Under the pieces are notes generated by a model that was not told where the DNA came from, ran no database searches, and was given only the letters and a program-made list of their open reading frames with translations. From Methanomassiliicoccales archaeon (GTDB taxonomy: Archaea; Thermoplasmatota; Thermoplasmata; Methanomassiliicoccales; UBA472), in the NCBI GenBank assembly GCA_036504055.1, contig DASXVU010000021.1:1-44191 (forward strand): 44,191 bases of DNA. Reading direction: 5' to 3'. The position numbers were made by a program, and so were the translations under genes. Positions 25,013-35,023 of the stretch are shown piece after piece (the stretch's first letter is position 1; every line of letters begins with the position of its first letter).

Positions 25013-26206
25013 ATGAAGCCAACGAAGCGCACGCTGGGCATAGAATACGCCATCCGCGACATCCTTCTGCCGGCAAGAGAGCTGGAGAAGAAGGGGGTCG
25101 AGGTCCTGAAGCTGCACATCGGGGATCCAAATAAGTTCGATTTTAGGACCCCGAAGCACGTAAGGGACGCCCTCTGCGCTGCCGTGGAAAAATGCGATAA
25201 CGGTTATGAGGAGTCGGAAGGCAATCTCGAATTGAGGCGTGCCATCGTCGAAAAGGAGCGAAAGAAGAACCTGATCGATATCGATGAGACCGACGTGATC
25301 GTCACTAACGGTGTTACCGAGTCGATCCAGATGATCACCGCCGCGACCATCGAGTCCGGCGATGAGGTCCTTGCTCCCGGACCGAGCTACCCATCCTACG
25401 TCGAGTTCACCAAGTTCTTCGGCGGAGTGCCGGTATCCTACCGCACCATCGAAGAAGAGAACTGGCAGCCGGACATCGATGACCTGAGAAAGAAGATCAC
25501 GCCACGCACGAAGTACATCGTCGCCATCAACCCGAACAACCCGACCGGCGCCCTATACTCGGACAAGGTCCTGAAGCAGATGGCCGACCTGGCAGGAGAA
25601 TATAACCTGTTCATGGTGTCGGATGAGATCTACGACCTGATGACCTATGACGGCGGAGTGCACCATTCCCCCGCCACGCTCGCGCCGGACGTACCGATGA
25701 TCCTGGTCAACGGGTTCTCCAAGGTGGACCTGCTGCCAGGATGGAGACTTGGTTATTCCGTGTTCCGCGACCCGACCGGCGAACTGAAGGAGATCAAGGA
25801 AGCTGTCAACAAGCAGCTCCGTCTGAGGCTCAGCGCCAATGCCCCATGTCAGATGGCGGTCATCGAATCGATGAGGCACCCGAAGGACCATCTCAAGGGA
25901 ATGATGGACAAGCTGGAGGATCGGCGCAACTTCGCCTATAAGCGGTTCAACGAGATCCCCGGCATAAGCACCAAGAAGCCCCAGGGAGCGTTCTACATAT
26001 TCCCCAAGATCGAGTCGAAGAGATGGAAGACCGACAAGGAGTTCGTGCTCGATGTGCTGAACAACGCACACGTCCTGTTCGTTCCCGGCTCCGGGTTCTG
26101 TCCGATCTACGGAAAGGGCCACTTCAGAGCGGTATTCCTGCCGGACCGGGAGATCCTTGGAAAGGCATTCGACCAGCTCGAGGACTACATGAACAAGGTG
26201 GCGTGA
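25013..26206 (+). CDS. Class I aminotransferase (alanine/aspartate type)
   Basis: This 397-residue PLP-dependent enzyme belongs to aminotransferase family I. It shows KLHIGDPNKFDF at the N-terminus, the substrate/PLP residues in INPNNPTGALYS and VSDEIYDLMTYD, the Schiff-base lysine in NGFSKVDLLPGWRLGY, and the conserved arginine in the C-terminal GHFRAVFLPD. It exchanges amino groups between an amino acid and 2-oxoglutarate or pyruvate. Archaeal relatives act on alanine or aspartate, and the exact substrate cannot be decided here. It stands alone between the PUA/PAPS gene (divergent) and a minus-strand hypothetical gene. Confidence 0.88.
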   Translation: MKPTKRTLGIEYAIRDILLPARELEKKGVEVLKLHIGDPNKFDFRTPKHVRDALCAAVEKCDNGYEESEGNLELRRAIVEKERKKNLIDIDETDVIVTNGVTESIQMITAATIESGDEVLAPGPSYPSYVEFTKFFGGVPVSYRTIEEENWQPDIDDLRKKITPRTKYIVAINPNNPTGALYSDKVLKQMADLAGEYNLFMVSDEIYDLMTYDGGVHHSPATLAPDVPMILVNGFSKVDLLPGWRLGYSVFRDPTGELKEIKEAVNKQLRLRLSANAPCQMAVIESMRHPKDHLKGMMDKLEDRRNFAYKRFNEIPGISTKKPQGAFYIFPKIESKRWKTDKEFVLDVLNNAHVLFVPGSGFCPIYGKGHFRAVFLPDREILGKAFDQLEDYMNKVA

Positions 26207-26347
26207 ACAGCCAATTCCACTTCCTTCGTCTGTTGCGACGAAGGATTGACCTTTTCCACACTTTTTATTAGTTAATCTCAGAGCATGTTGATGATGTCAT
26301 AGCAGAGAACTGGGTGAATAGAAAAAAACGGAGTGCCCGAGCACTCA

Positions 26348-26662
26348 CTACTTTGCATTCTTTATCAGGTCTAGGGTCTGTTGGTGGTCCAGGACCGGGA
26401 AGACTCGTCCAACACAGAAGGCCAATGGCCCCATCATTTCCGGTTCCATCATGCACTTCATCAGGACGTCCATGCTCGGTGTGTCATATAGAGCAAAGAC
26501 CTTGTGGGCCATATGGTCATCCCAGGAACCGACAAATTTTATACCGTACTTTGCGGTGATCGGTCCCACGTTCTCATACCACTTCAAGGTCAATTCCCGA
26601 TATTTCGGGTTATGTGCTGGACATAGGTCGGCTGGATGTTTTGTCACCTGCATTACTAACAT
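26348..26662 (-). CDS. Small hypothetical protein (alpha/beta, His/Cys containing)
   Basis: This 104-residue protein has the excellent ribosome binding site GGAGG seven bases before the ATG at 26660-26662. The in-frame longer start is unneeded. The sequence (MLVMQVTKHPADLCPAHNPK..., then KYGIKFVGSWDDHMAHKVFALYDTPSMDVL) resembles small dimeric ferredoxin-like folds such as those in the DUF3303/antibiotic monooxygenase group, by pattern only. The motif HPADLCPAHNP and Cys/His residues further on could bind metal. A long AT-rich leader with an inverted repeat precedes it. It ends in TAG. Confidence 0.65.
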   Translation of the reverse strand: MLVMQVTKHPADLCPAHNPKYRELTLKWYENVGPITAKYGIKFVGSWDDHMAHKVFALYDTPSMDVLMKCMMEPEMMGPLAFCVGRVFPVLDHQQTLDLIKNAK

Positions 26663-26697
26663 TGTCTTACCTCCATATTCCTGATCCGACAGACCAC

Positions 26698-26735
26698 ATC
26701 GAACGTACATCCATGGAATTTCGTTTACGTTCGAT
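26698..26735 (-). promoter_or_regulatory. 10-bp inverted repeat in the leader of the small hypothetical gene
   Basis: ATCGAACGTA (26698-26707) and TACGTTCGAT (26726-26735) are perfect complements separated by 18 bases. They lie 36-73 bases upstream of the ATG at 26662 and downstream of an AT-rich TATA-like stretch (TTATATAAATATAAT, about 26770-26785). This could form an RNA hairpin in the leader or bind a dimeric regulator. The remaining AT-rich sequence up to 26917 holds no gene. Confidence 0.45.
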
Positions 26736-26917
26736 TATTTGAGTCGGATTAATTATTAACAAGATTTGTATTATATTTATATAATATCCAATGGCAAATT
26801 AATTACTAAAATTATGAAATATTGACGATTGATGTGTAAAAATTAGGTTTGAAAATATCTCAAAGGAAGGATATACCACTCCCTCAAAGGTCCTGAGGGA
26901 GGGGATGAAGAACGGTC

Positions 26918-28249
<1,332 letters not shown>

Positions 28250-28253
<4 letters not shown>

Positions 28254-28957
28254 TTAGGCTTCTCCCATTTCTTCCAGGAATCGATGATTTGGCGTCCTTC
28301 AAGGAAGCACAGGTCGTTCTTTTCGGCATATTCCTTTGCCTTCTCTTTGGACAGAGCATGGCCGTCGTCGCCCATCATTTCACAGACCGTCGCTGACGGT
28401 ATCAGCCCGGTCATCACCAACAGTACGGTCGAAAGCTCGGTGTGACCGAAACGTGTGACCAGCAATTCCTTGCTGGCATTGAGGAGATGGACGTGACCGG
28501 GTGCCCTGAACATCCTGCCGAACTCAGCCCTGGCCTGTTCGGTGGACATTCCTTTTGTCCTCTTCGCCAGCTTGGCGAACTCAGAGATCGTCAGGGCCCG
28601 GTCCGTATCGGTGATCCCGGTAAAGGTGGCCCTATGGTTGATCGTGATCGAGAAGGCGGACTTGGTATCGTAAGGGATGTCAGTCGGCGACAGAAGGTCC
28701 ATCACCGGGTGCGCCTTGGCGGAACAGGAGAAGACGTCGACCAGGAAGGGAAGGTCGAACCTCTCCTTTATATCGTTGTGGGCGGCGGTGCAGATAAGTC
28801 CCCCTGCCTCCTTGCGCATCTGCATGATAACGCCTGGCGTTACGAATTCCGATGCCACGACCATGTCGGTCTCCCGCTCACGGTCATCTGAATCGAAGAC
28901 CAGCACGATCTTGCCGGCGCGCAGGTCCTTTAACGCCTCTTCCACAGTGCTTTTCAT
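28250..28957 (-). CDS. ribB: 3,4-dihydroxy-2-butanone 4-phosphate synthase
   Basis: This 235-residue enzyme converts ribulose 5-phosphate to 3,4-dihydroxy-2-butanone 4-phosphate plus formate. Motifs include the metal-binding FDSDDRERETD near residue 22, CTAAHNDI, and the APGHVHLL block with catalytic His. The gene leads the rib operon. The divergent region to 29118 contains the TTTACAGGTAAA inverted repeat (29066-29077), a possible operator for a flavin regulator. The first codons read MKSTVEEALKDLRAGK, with an ATG at 28955-28957. Confidence 0.92.
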
Positions 28958-29118
28958 TTTTCTCCCGTCGATACGAATCGAAGGAATGATATTATTCGTT
29001 GTGTAAGTACAATCGGAATGGTTAGACGCATTTCAGGACCCCAATATTTTGGATAGAGGGTTGATTTACAGGTAAACGCGCTAAAAGGCTTATAGTACGA
29101 GTAAATGAATTCGGTCCC

Positions 29119-30159
29119 ATGGTAGAGAAGCTTGACGACCTCCAAAATTATCCCGTCTGGGACCGTTTGGACATGTTGTCCCAGATCAATGGCTTTGTCA
29201 ATAACATCAAAGAGGCCATCGGTTACAAGGTCGCGCCTTTGTCGGACATAAGTAACATATGTCTATGCGGAATCGGCGGATCGGCAATGTGCGGTGATAT
29301 CCTTATCGACTATTTGGCCCCCATCAGCGACAAGCACGTGACCGTGGTCCGTAGCGTGTCGCTTCCCAACTGGGTGAATAGCCAGACTCTGGTGGTCGTG
29401 ATCAGCTATTCAGGAAACACCAAGGAGGCCCTGGACGTCTTCCAGGACGCGCTCTCCAGAGGGTTGAAGGTAGTATCCGTCTCCTCCGGCGGGGAATTGC
29501 TCAAGAAAGCAAAGGAGAACGGCATCCCATTCATCCAGGTTCCCTCCGGTATTCAGCCGAGGGCAGCTCTGGGATACCTCCTTGGATCGGTGGCGGTCAT
29601 TCTGCAGGCAGCCGGGGCGTGCGCTCCAGCCGGGGCTCTGGGCGAGGTTATCCAGTTCGCCCAGTCCACTCAGGAAAGGCTGGCGCCAGGCATGACCACT
29701 TCAACGAACGCGGCCAAGAAGATCGCTTTGGCTCTCGATGGAAAGGTACCCGCAGTATACTGTCCACGTTCGATCCGCAGCGTAGGCGTACGCTGGCAGA
29801 ACCAGATATGTGAGAATGCGAAGGTGGTCGCTTTCTCGGGAGAGATCCCGGAGATGAACCATAACCAGATGGTGGGATGGCTAAGCGGGAACGGGGTCAA
29901 CAATCTGAAACCGGTCTTTGTGGTCCCCAGTGCACTGGAGCCCACAGTCAAAAAGATGACAATGGTCAGCATCCAAATGTTCAACGAAAGAGGATTGGAC
30001 CCGATCGTTGTTCAACTCGAGGGAAAGACCCTGATCGAGAACCTCGTCTACGGGCTGATACTGGGAGACATGATCAGTTATTATATGGCGCTGTTAAGCG
30101 GGGTGGACCCGACCCCAGTCGATGTCATTGGAGAGTTCAAAAGGCGCATCAGCACCTGA
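29119..30159 (+). CDS. Bifunctional phosphoglucose/phosphomannose isomerase (SIS domain)
   Basis: This 346-residue protein has two SIS folds. The first contains ICLCGIGGSAMCGDIL and VVVISYSGNTKEALDVFQ, the second SVQMFNERGLDPIVVQLEGKTL-type sequence ending EFKRRIST. It matches the archaeal enzymes that interconvert glucose 6-phosphate and fructose 6-phosphate and also act on mannose 6-phosphate, serving gluconeogenesis and sugar nucleotide supply. A TATA-like GCTTATAGTAC at 29089-29099 is about 25 bases from the ATG, so the transcript is probably leaderless. It is divergent from ribB. Confidence 0.88.
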   Translation: MVEKLDDLQNYPVWDRLDMLSQINGFVNNIKEAIGYKVAPLSDISNICLCGIGGSAMCGDILIDYLAPISDKHVTVVRSVSLPNWVNSQTLVVVISYSGNTKEALDVFQDALSRGLKVVSVSSGGELLKKAKENGIPFIQVPSGIQPRAALGYLLGSVAVILQAAGACAPAGALGEVIQFAQSTQERLAPGMTTSTNAAKKIALALDGKVPAVYCPRSIRSVGVRWQNQICENAKVVAFSGEIPEMNHNQMVGWLSGNGVNNLKPVFVVPSALEPTVKKMTMVSIQMFNERGLDPIVVQLEGKTLIENLVYGLILGDMISYYMALLSGVDPTPVDVIGEFKRRIST

Positions 30160-30226
30160 GCTGGTGTCGAGCATAAATCCAGAAATATGCCTGACATCCA
30201 TCAGCAATACCTTTTTTTAAACGTTC

Positions 30227-31528
30227 ATGAATGTCCCCATGGGACTCCGCATGAAGGAAGATGCATACTGGATTATTGAACAGGTCAAGGAGCACAACAA
30301 GTGGTTCGAGGAGTGTATCCCGATGATCGCCTCGGAGAACCTGATGAGCCCATTGGCCAAAGAAATGATGATTTCCGATTTCCACGACCGCTACGCGGAG
30401 GGCATGCCGGGAAAGAGGTACTACCGGGGTAACATCTACGTCGACAAGGTCGAGATCAGGTGCATGGAGCTGGCACAGCGGATATTCAAGTGCAAGTTCG
30501 CCGACGTCAGGCCCATCTCGGGCACCGTGGCCAACATGGCGGCGTTGTTCGCCTTGACCGAGCCAGGCGACACCATAACCACCGCCTCGCTGGACAATGG
30601 GGCGCATATCTCCACCGCCAAGTTCGGGGCCACCGGGTTCCGCGGCGTGAACACGGTCACTTATCCGTTCAACACCAAGGACATGGTCATTGACATCGAT
30701 GGGGCCAGGAAGGTCATCGAACAGACCCGGCCGAAGGTGGCCCAGTTCGGCATGTCACTGTTCCTTTTCCCGATCCCTCTCAAGGAGCTGAAGGACACTT
30801 TTGACGAAGTAGGATGCACCGTTTGGTACGACGCTGCCCACGTGCTTGGCCTAATCGCCGGCGGACAGTTCCAGGACCCGTTGCATGAGGGGGCTCACCT
30901 GATCTCCGCTTCCACCCACAAGACCTTTCCCGGACCGAACCATGGGGTCTTGCTCGCTGACAACGTGACCGACGAGATGGAGAAGAAGCTGAACAAGGCA
31001 GTATTCCCCGGTGTGACATCGTCGCACCACCTGCACGAGATGGCCGCCCTGGCCGTCACCCTCGCCGAGTGGGAGATCTACGGGCAGCAGTACGCAGCCC
31101 AGATCTGCAAAAATGCTAAGGCCCTCGGCCAGGCGATGTACGAGTTAGGTTTCGACGTTCTCTGTGAGCACAAGGGCTTCACCGCGTCCCACACCATTGC
31201 GGTGAACGTCGGCGCCCATGGCGGAGGGGACCAAGCCTCTAAAGACATGGAAGCAGCCAACCTCATCTGCAACAAGAACATGCTCCCCGGCGACGAATCG
31301 TCGATACGCCCCAGCGGTATCCGCCTCGGAACCCAGGAGCTGACCCGGGTGGGCATGAAGGAGGGCGAGATGAAGGAGGTCGCCAAGCTCATCCACCGCG
31401 TCGTGGTGAAGAAGGAAAATCCCCAGGTTGTAAAGCAGGACGTCAAGGCGCTGAAGAAGAACTTCACCAAGATCCGCTATTGCCTGAGCGAAGGAGAAGA
31501 GGCGTACAAGTTCCACGAGCTGGTCTGA
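30227..31528 (+). CDS. glyA: Serine hydroxymethyltransferase
   Basis: This 433-residue PLP enzyme interconverts serine and glycine with a tetrahydrofolate or tetrahydromethanopterin one-carbon carrier. The PLP lysine lies in STHKTFPGPNHG, preceded by the aspartate in WYDAAHVLGLI. The N-terminus has PMIASENLMSPLAKEMM and the substrate region YYRGNIYVDK. The C-terminus (RLGTQELTRVGMKE) is family-typical. Several ATG codons (30227, 30239, 30251) are close together, so the exact start is uncertain. It is separated from the isomerase by 67 bases with a T-rich stretch. Confidence 0.92.
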   Translation: MNVPMGLRMKEDAYWIIEQVKEHNKWFEECIPMIASENLMSPLAKEMMISDFHDRYAEGMPGKRYYRGNIYVDKVEIRCMELAQRIFKCKFADVRPISGTVANMAALFALTEPGDTITTASLDNGAHISTAKFGATGFRGVNTVTYPFNTKDMVIDIDGARKVIEQTRPKVAQFGMSLFLFPIPLKELKDTFDEVGCTVWYDAAHVLGLIAGGQFQDPLHEGAHLISASTHKTFPGPNHGVLLADNVTDEMEKKLNKAVFPGVTSSHHLHEMAALAVTLAEWEIYGQQYAAQICKNAKALGQAMYELGFDVLCEHKGFTASHTIAVNVGAHGGGDQASKDMEAANLICNKNMLPGDESSIRPSGIRLGTQELTRVGMKEGEMKEVAKLIHRVVVKKENPQVVKQDVKALKKNFTKIRYCLSEGEEAYKFHELV

Positions 31529-31555
31529 GCTCGCTGAATATCCTTTCCAAACCTT

Positions 31556-32488
31556 TTACCCACTTTTATTTTCCAGAGCTTTTCTAGCCCTATCGACCAT
31601 CTCGCAGGCCATGCACCGTTCATTGCATGTGGGCTCCCCGCATCGGCAAAGTCCTAGAGCGGAAGCTGGGAACCGGTCCTTCAGCATCGGACGGATGGCG
31701 TCATAGCTGGCCACGATCGAGAACTTGGTTCCTGGATGTTTATGCTCCATCTCATCGATCATTGCCCGGTAGTCGTTCCGGAGCGCTCCCCCCGCATAGG
31801 GACATTCGTCCTCCGAGAACTCGATGCCGTTGATCAGGGCATAGAGGTAGGATTCTTTCTCGGGGATCAGCCGCAGCGGTTCGATGCGCGGAACCAGGCC
31901 GGGTTGGACCCTCAGATGGGGGCCGAGCCGGGCAAGCCTCTCGACGTCGCCGCGCATGAAGTTCATCAGCACGCTCTGCGCGGTATCGTCCAGGTTATGA
32001 CCGGTGGCGACGATGTCCGCCCCCAGCTCCTTGGCCGCCTTGTTCATGCAACGGCGGCGGAACACCCCGCAGTAGGAACAGGGGGATTGGTCCTGAGATA
32101 TCGGGGCAAGTTCGTCCATGGTCGTCCCGACCTCATCCTGGAATCTTATCATGTGGTGCTCGATCCCCAGCCTATCCGTCAACTCGATGACCTTTCTTAT
32201 GGTGGCCGGACGGTAGCTGACTATGCCCTCATCCACCGTGAAGGCGCTCAGCCTGATATCCCGCCGATCTCCCAGAATCTTGGCCATGGTGTGCAGCGTT
32301 ACCGAACTGTCCTTTCCTCCAGAGATGGCGACCGCGATATGCTTACCTCGACCTATCTCCAGCTGCGATCTGATCTCTTTCTTGATCCGCCTATCCACAT
32401 ATTCCGTGAAGTGCAGGGGGCATAGGCTGTTCCCATTGTACCGTATGTATGTCACCGCCTCAGCGGAACATTTCGAGCAGCGAACCAC
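31556..32488 (-). CDS. tRNA 2-thiolation protein, Ncs6/TtuA family
   Basis: This 310-residue PP-loop ATPase probably adds sulfur to U34 or U54 of tRNAs. It starts at a GTG with a zinc-binding CSKC/CPLH pair, followed by the PP-loop motif AISGGKDSS, a mid-protein CSYCGVFRRRCMN cluster and a C-terminal CRCGEPTCNERCMAC zinc finger. The layout fits the TIGR00269/NcsA-TtuA family, which uses a thiocarboxylated ubiquitin-like sulfur donor (not in this window). A TATA-like AGATTATTAACC about 25 bases upstream supports the GTG as a leaderless start. It converges with glyA. Confidence 0.85.
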   Translation of the reverse strand: MVRCSKCSAEAVTYIRYNGNSLCPLHFTEYVDRRIKKEIRSQLEIGRGKHIAVAISGGKDSSVTLHTMAKILGDRRDIRLSAFTVDEGIVSYRPATIRKVIELTDRLGIEHHMIRFQDEVGTTMDELAPISQDQSPCSYCGVFRRRCMNKAAKELGADIVATGHNLDDTAQSVLMNFMRGDVERLARLGPHLRVQPGLVPRIEPLRLIPEKESYLYALINGIEFSEDECPYAGGALRNDYRAMIDEMEHKHPGTKFSIVASYDAIRPMLKDRFPASALGLCRCGEPTCNERCMACEMVDRARKALENKSG

Positions 32489-32653
32489 GAACGCTCAGAG
32501 GCGGTCCGGTTAATAATCTTGTTCGTGGATTCCTTCTTCAATTGCGTCATTGGGTTATTCTTGGTCAGAGGGCCGAGGCATGCTAAGGGCCACTTGCGCC
32601 GACCCTACCCAAAGTATTTTCATGGCCGCTGTCATTAGCAGGAATCGGTTGCC

Positions 32654-33622
32654 ATGAACGAGATATGGATCGAGAAGTACCGCCCCAAGACGCTGGATGA
32701 CATCGTCGGGCAGAGCCAGATCGTGGAAAGGCTGCGCTCTTACGCTCGGTCCGGGAACCTGCCCCATCTCATGTTCGCCGGTCCCGCCGGCACTGGCAAG
32801 ACCACATCCGCGCTGGCTTTGGCCCGAGAGCTCTTCAAGGATAGCTGGAGGGATAATTTCGTGGAGCTCAACGCATCCGACGAGAGGGGAATAGACGTTG
32901 TCCGGGGCAAGATAAAGGATTTCGCGCGGACCGCGGCCATCGGCGGCTCTTCGTTCAAGATCATCTTCCTGGACGAGGCGGATGCGCTCACGTCAGACGC
33001 GCAGGCGGCGTTGAGAAGGACGATGGAGAAGTACTCGGCCAACTGCCGTTTCGTTCTATCGTGCAACTATTCATCGAAGATCATCGAGCCGATCCAGTCC
33101 CGTTGCGCCGTCTTCCGGTTCAAGCCGCTCAAGGCGGAGGACGTCAAAGAGCAGCTCAGGCACATCGCCAAGGCAGAGAACGTCCCCATCACCGAGGAGG
33201 CGCTGGACGCCGTGGTCCACGTGGGCGAGGGGGACATGAGGAAGTCCATCAACGCATTGCAGGTGGCAGCGGCGATCGGCACCGAGGTCACCCTCGAGGT
33301 CGTCTACCAGACCACCGGGAATGCCCGGCCGGACGAGGTCCTGGCCATGATCGAGACCGCGCTTTCTGGCGATTTCGTCGGTGCCAGGAACAAGCTGGAT
33401 GAGATATTGCTCACCTACGGGCTGAGCGGCGAGGACATCATCAAGCAGATCCACCGCTCGTTCTTCGACCTCAGCATACCGGACTATGACAAGGTGATGC
33501 TCATAGACAAGACCGGAGAGATAGAGTTCCGCATCGTCGAGGGTTCCAACGAACGGATCCAGCTGGAATCCCTCTTGGCGCACCTGGTCGTGGCGGGGGA
33601 TAAATTGCGGGGCGAACGCTAG
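32654..33622 (+). CDS. rfcS: Replication factor C small subunit
   Basis: This 322-residue AAA+ clamp-loader subunit opens the PCNA ring at primed DNA. The start [20 protein letters not shown], Walker A ([16 protein letters not shown]), Walker B ([18 protein letters not shown]) and the SRC motif ([20 protein letters not shown]) are all visible. Length matches archaeal RfcS. The large subunit RfcL is not adjacent. It ends with TAG and is followed 64 bases later by the eL40 gene on the same strand. Confidence 0.95.
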   Translation: MNEIWIEKYRPKTLDDIVGQSQIVERLRSYARSGNLPHLMFAGPAGTGKTTSALALARELFKDSWRDNFVELNASDERGIDVVRGKIKDFARTAAIGGSSFKIIFLDEADALTSDAQAALRRTMEKYSANCRFVLSCNYSSKIIEPIQSRCAVFRFKPLKAEDVKEQLRHIAKAENVPITEEALDAVVHVGEGDMRKSINALQVAAAIGTEVTLEVVYQTTGNARPDEVLAMIETALSGDFVGARNKLDEILLTYGLSGEDIIKQIHRSFFDLSIPDYDKVMLIDKTGEIEFRIVEGSNERIQLESLLAHLVVAGDKLRGER

Positions 33623-33686
33623 GAAAGGTTCCGGCGTTGCCAACGTTTTTATATTCCTTCTATGTTTCAAGGCGGAGAGGACTCAT

Positions 33687-33836
33687 ATGGCACGATTCAA
33701 GGAAGCTGATGCTAGGCTTCTTAACAAGATGGTCTGCATGAACTGCTACGCGAGGAACGCCCCCCGGGCCACCCGGTGCAGGAAATGCGGATACGATCAC
33801 CTTCGCCTCAAGGCCAAGGAATCGAGAAAGGCGTAA
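33687..33836 (+). CDS. rpl40e: Ribosomal protein eL40
   Basis: A 49-residue zinc-ribbon ribosomal protein, too short for most gene finders. It reads [20 protein letters not shown] at the start and ends LKAKESRKA. The zinc ligands are in [10 protein letters not shown] and [10 protein letters not shown] (four Cys). It is highly basic, as expected for a large-subunit protein. A GGAGAGG ribosome binding site lies six bases before the ATG. This protein is found in archaea and eukaryotes only, supporting an archaeal origin. Confidence 0.92.
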   Translation: MARFKEADARLLNKMVCMNCYARNAPRATRCRKCGYDHLRLKAKESRKA

Positions 33837-33973
33837 ACGCCTTTCGTCAACCGTTTTTCCATTTTCGAATTTTTACGGTCGGTCAGATGCCCGGCCGCAA
33901 GCTTATCCTTATGGTTTATCCGTGTCGATTATTCAGAGGATAAGTTTTTAGCGTTCAATTCAATCTCATTGGA

Positions 33974-34975
33974 TTGCATGATACTTGCAGTGGTGATGCT
34001 GTGAAGAAGGTCCTGATAGTCGATGACAATCCGGCAATTCAGGAAATAGTCTCGGAGCTGGTTTCTTCGGCCGGCTACATCCCGATCACAGCCACTGGAG
34101 GCAAGGACTGCCTTGATAAGGTGGCGTCAGAGCAACCCGACCTGGTCCTGTTGGACATCAACATGCCGGACATGGACGGATGGACCGTACTTAGAAAGCT
34201 GAAGGAGGTGGGTGCGACCGATAAGCTAAAGGTGATGATGCTGACCGCCACCACCGAGATCGGAACGGACATTTTCGGATTGCAGGATGTGGTGTCAGGC
34301 TACATTCGCAAACCCTTCAACAACCTGGAGCTCATCGAACGGCTGAAAGCGGTGCTGGAGACCCCGTCTCAGATCGTCATCGAGCCTGAGGTGAAGAAGC
34401 AGAGCGGCCTGTACAAGATGTTCTCAAAGATCATCCCGACGCGCACGCCGCCGGCCGGTATGGAGAAGGCCAAGCGCTCGGCCAAACAATACGAGCTCAG
34501 GAAAGGATTCGGGTACGTGGTCAAGGAATCCAAACCTGAGAAATCCTTCGAGATATTCGTCGATCAGGTCACCCATAACATCCAAGGTCTCTGCGTGACC
34601 CGGCAGCATCCGACCACCATCAGGACCACTTGGAAGATAGAAAAGACCCCCATCATCTGGCTGTCGAACCAGCTGGGCAAGGTCTATGTCAACCCGACCA
34701 ACATCGGGATCTTGTCTGATACGATCATACGTTTCGTGGAAAAGTCCGGTGAGTCGGTTGTTATCATCGACGGGATAGAGTTCCTGATCGTGAACAACGA
34801 CTTCGAGAAGGTGCTGAGGATGATGCACCACATCGTCGAAGCGGTCATGGAATACAAGTCCACCCTGATCATCTCCGTCGATCCACGCACCTTGAGCGTG
34901 AGGGAGATGGCCCTTCTTGAGCGCAACATGGAGATCATCGATACCACCGCCGAGGACCAAGCGAAACCTAAATAG
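33974..34975 (+). CDS. Response regulator receiver fused to a DUF835 domain
   Basis: The first 125 residues are a CheY-like receiver domain: VLIVDDNP with acidic pocket Asp, LLDINMPDMDGW with the phospho-acceptor Asp, MLTATTE and YIRKPFNN with the conserved Lys. After a linker the last 160 residues match the archaeal DUF835 pattern, including CVTRQHPTTIRTTWK, KTPIIWLSNQ, VVIIDGIEFLIVNNDFEKVL and ISVDPRTLSVREMALLER. DUF835 is of unknown function and common in Thermoplasmatota and other Euryarchaeota. The start may be the ATG at 33974 or the GTG at 34001. No histidine kinase gene adjoins it. It ends with TAG. Confidence 0.85.
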   Translation: MHDTCSGDAVKKVLIVDDNPAIQEIVSELVSSAGYIPITATGGKDCLDKVASEQPDLVLLDINMPDMDGWTVLRKLKEVGATDKLKVMMLTATTEIGTDIFGLQDVVSGYIRKPFNNLELIERLKAVLETPSQIVIEPEVKKQSGLYKMFSKIIPTRTPPAGMEKAKRSAKQYELRKGFGYVVKESKPEKSFEIFVDQVTHNIQGLCVTRQHPTTIRTTWKIEKTPIIWLSNQLGKVYVNPTNIGILSDTIIRFVEKSGESVVIIDGIEFLIVNNDFEKVLRMMHHIVEAVMEYKSTLIISVDPRTLSVREMALLERNMEIIDTTAEDQAKPK

Positions 34976-35023
34976 GTAATCTACCATGCTTCGGGGTCAG
35001 TTCCTGACGAGGAGTAGGTCCCG

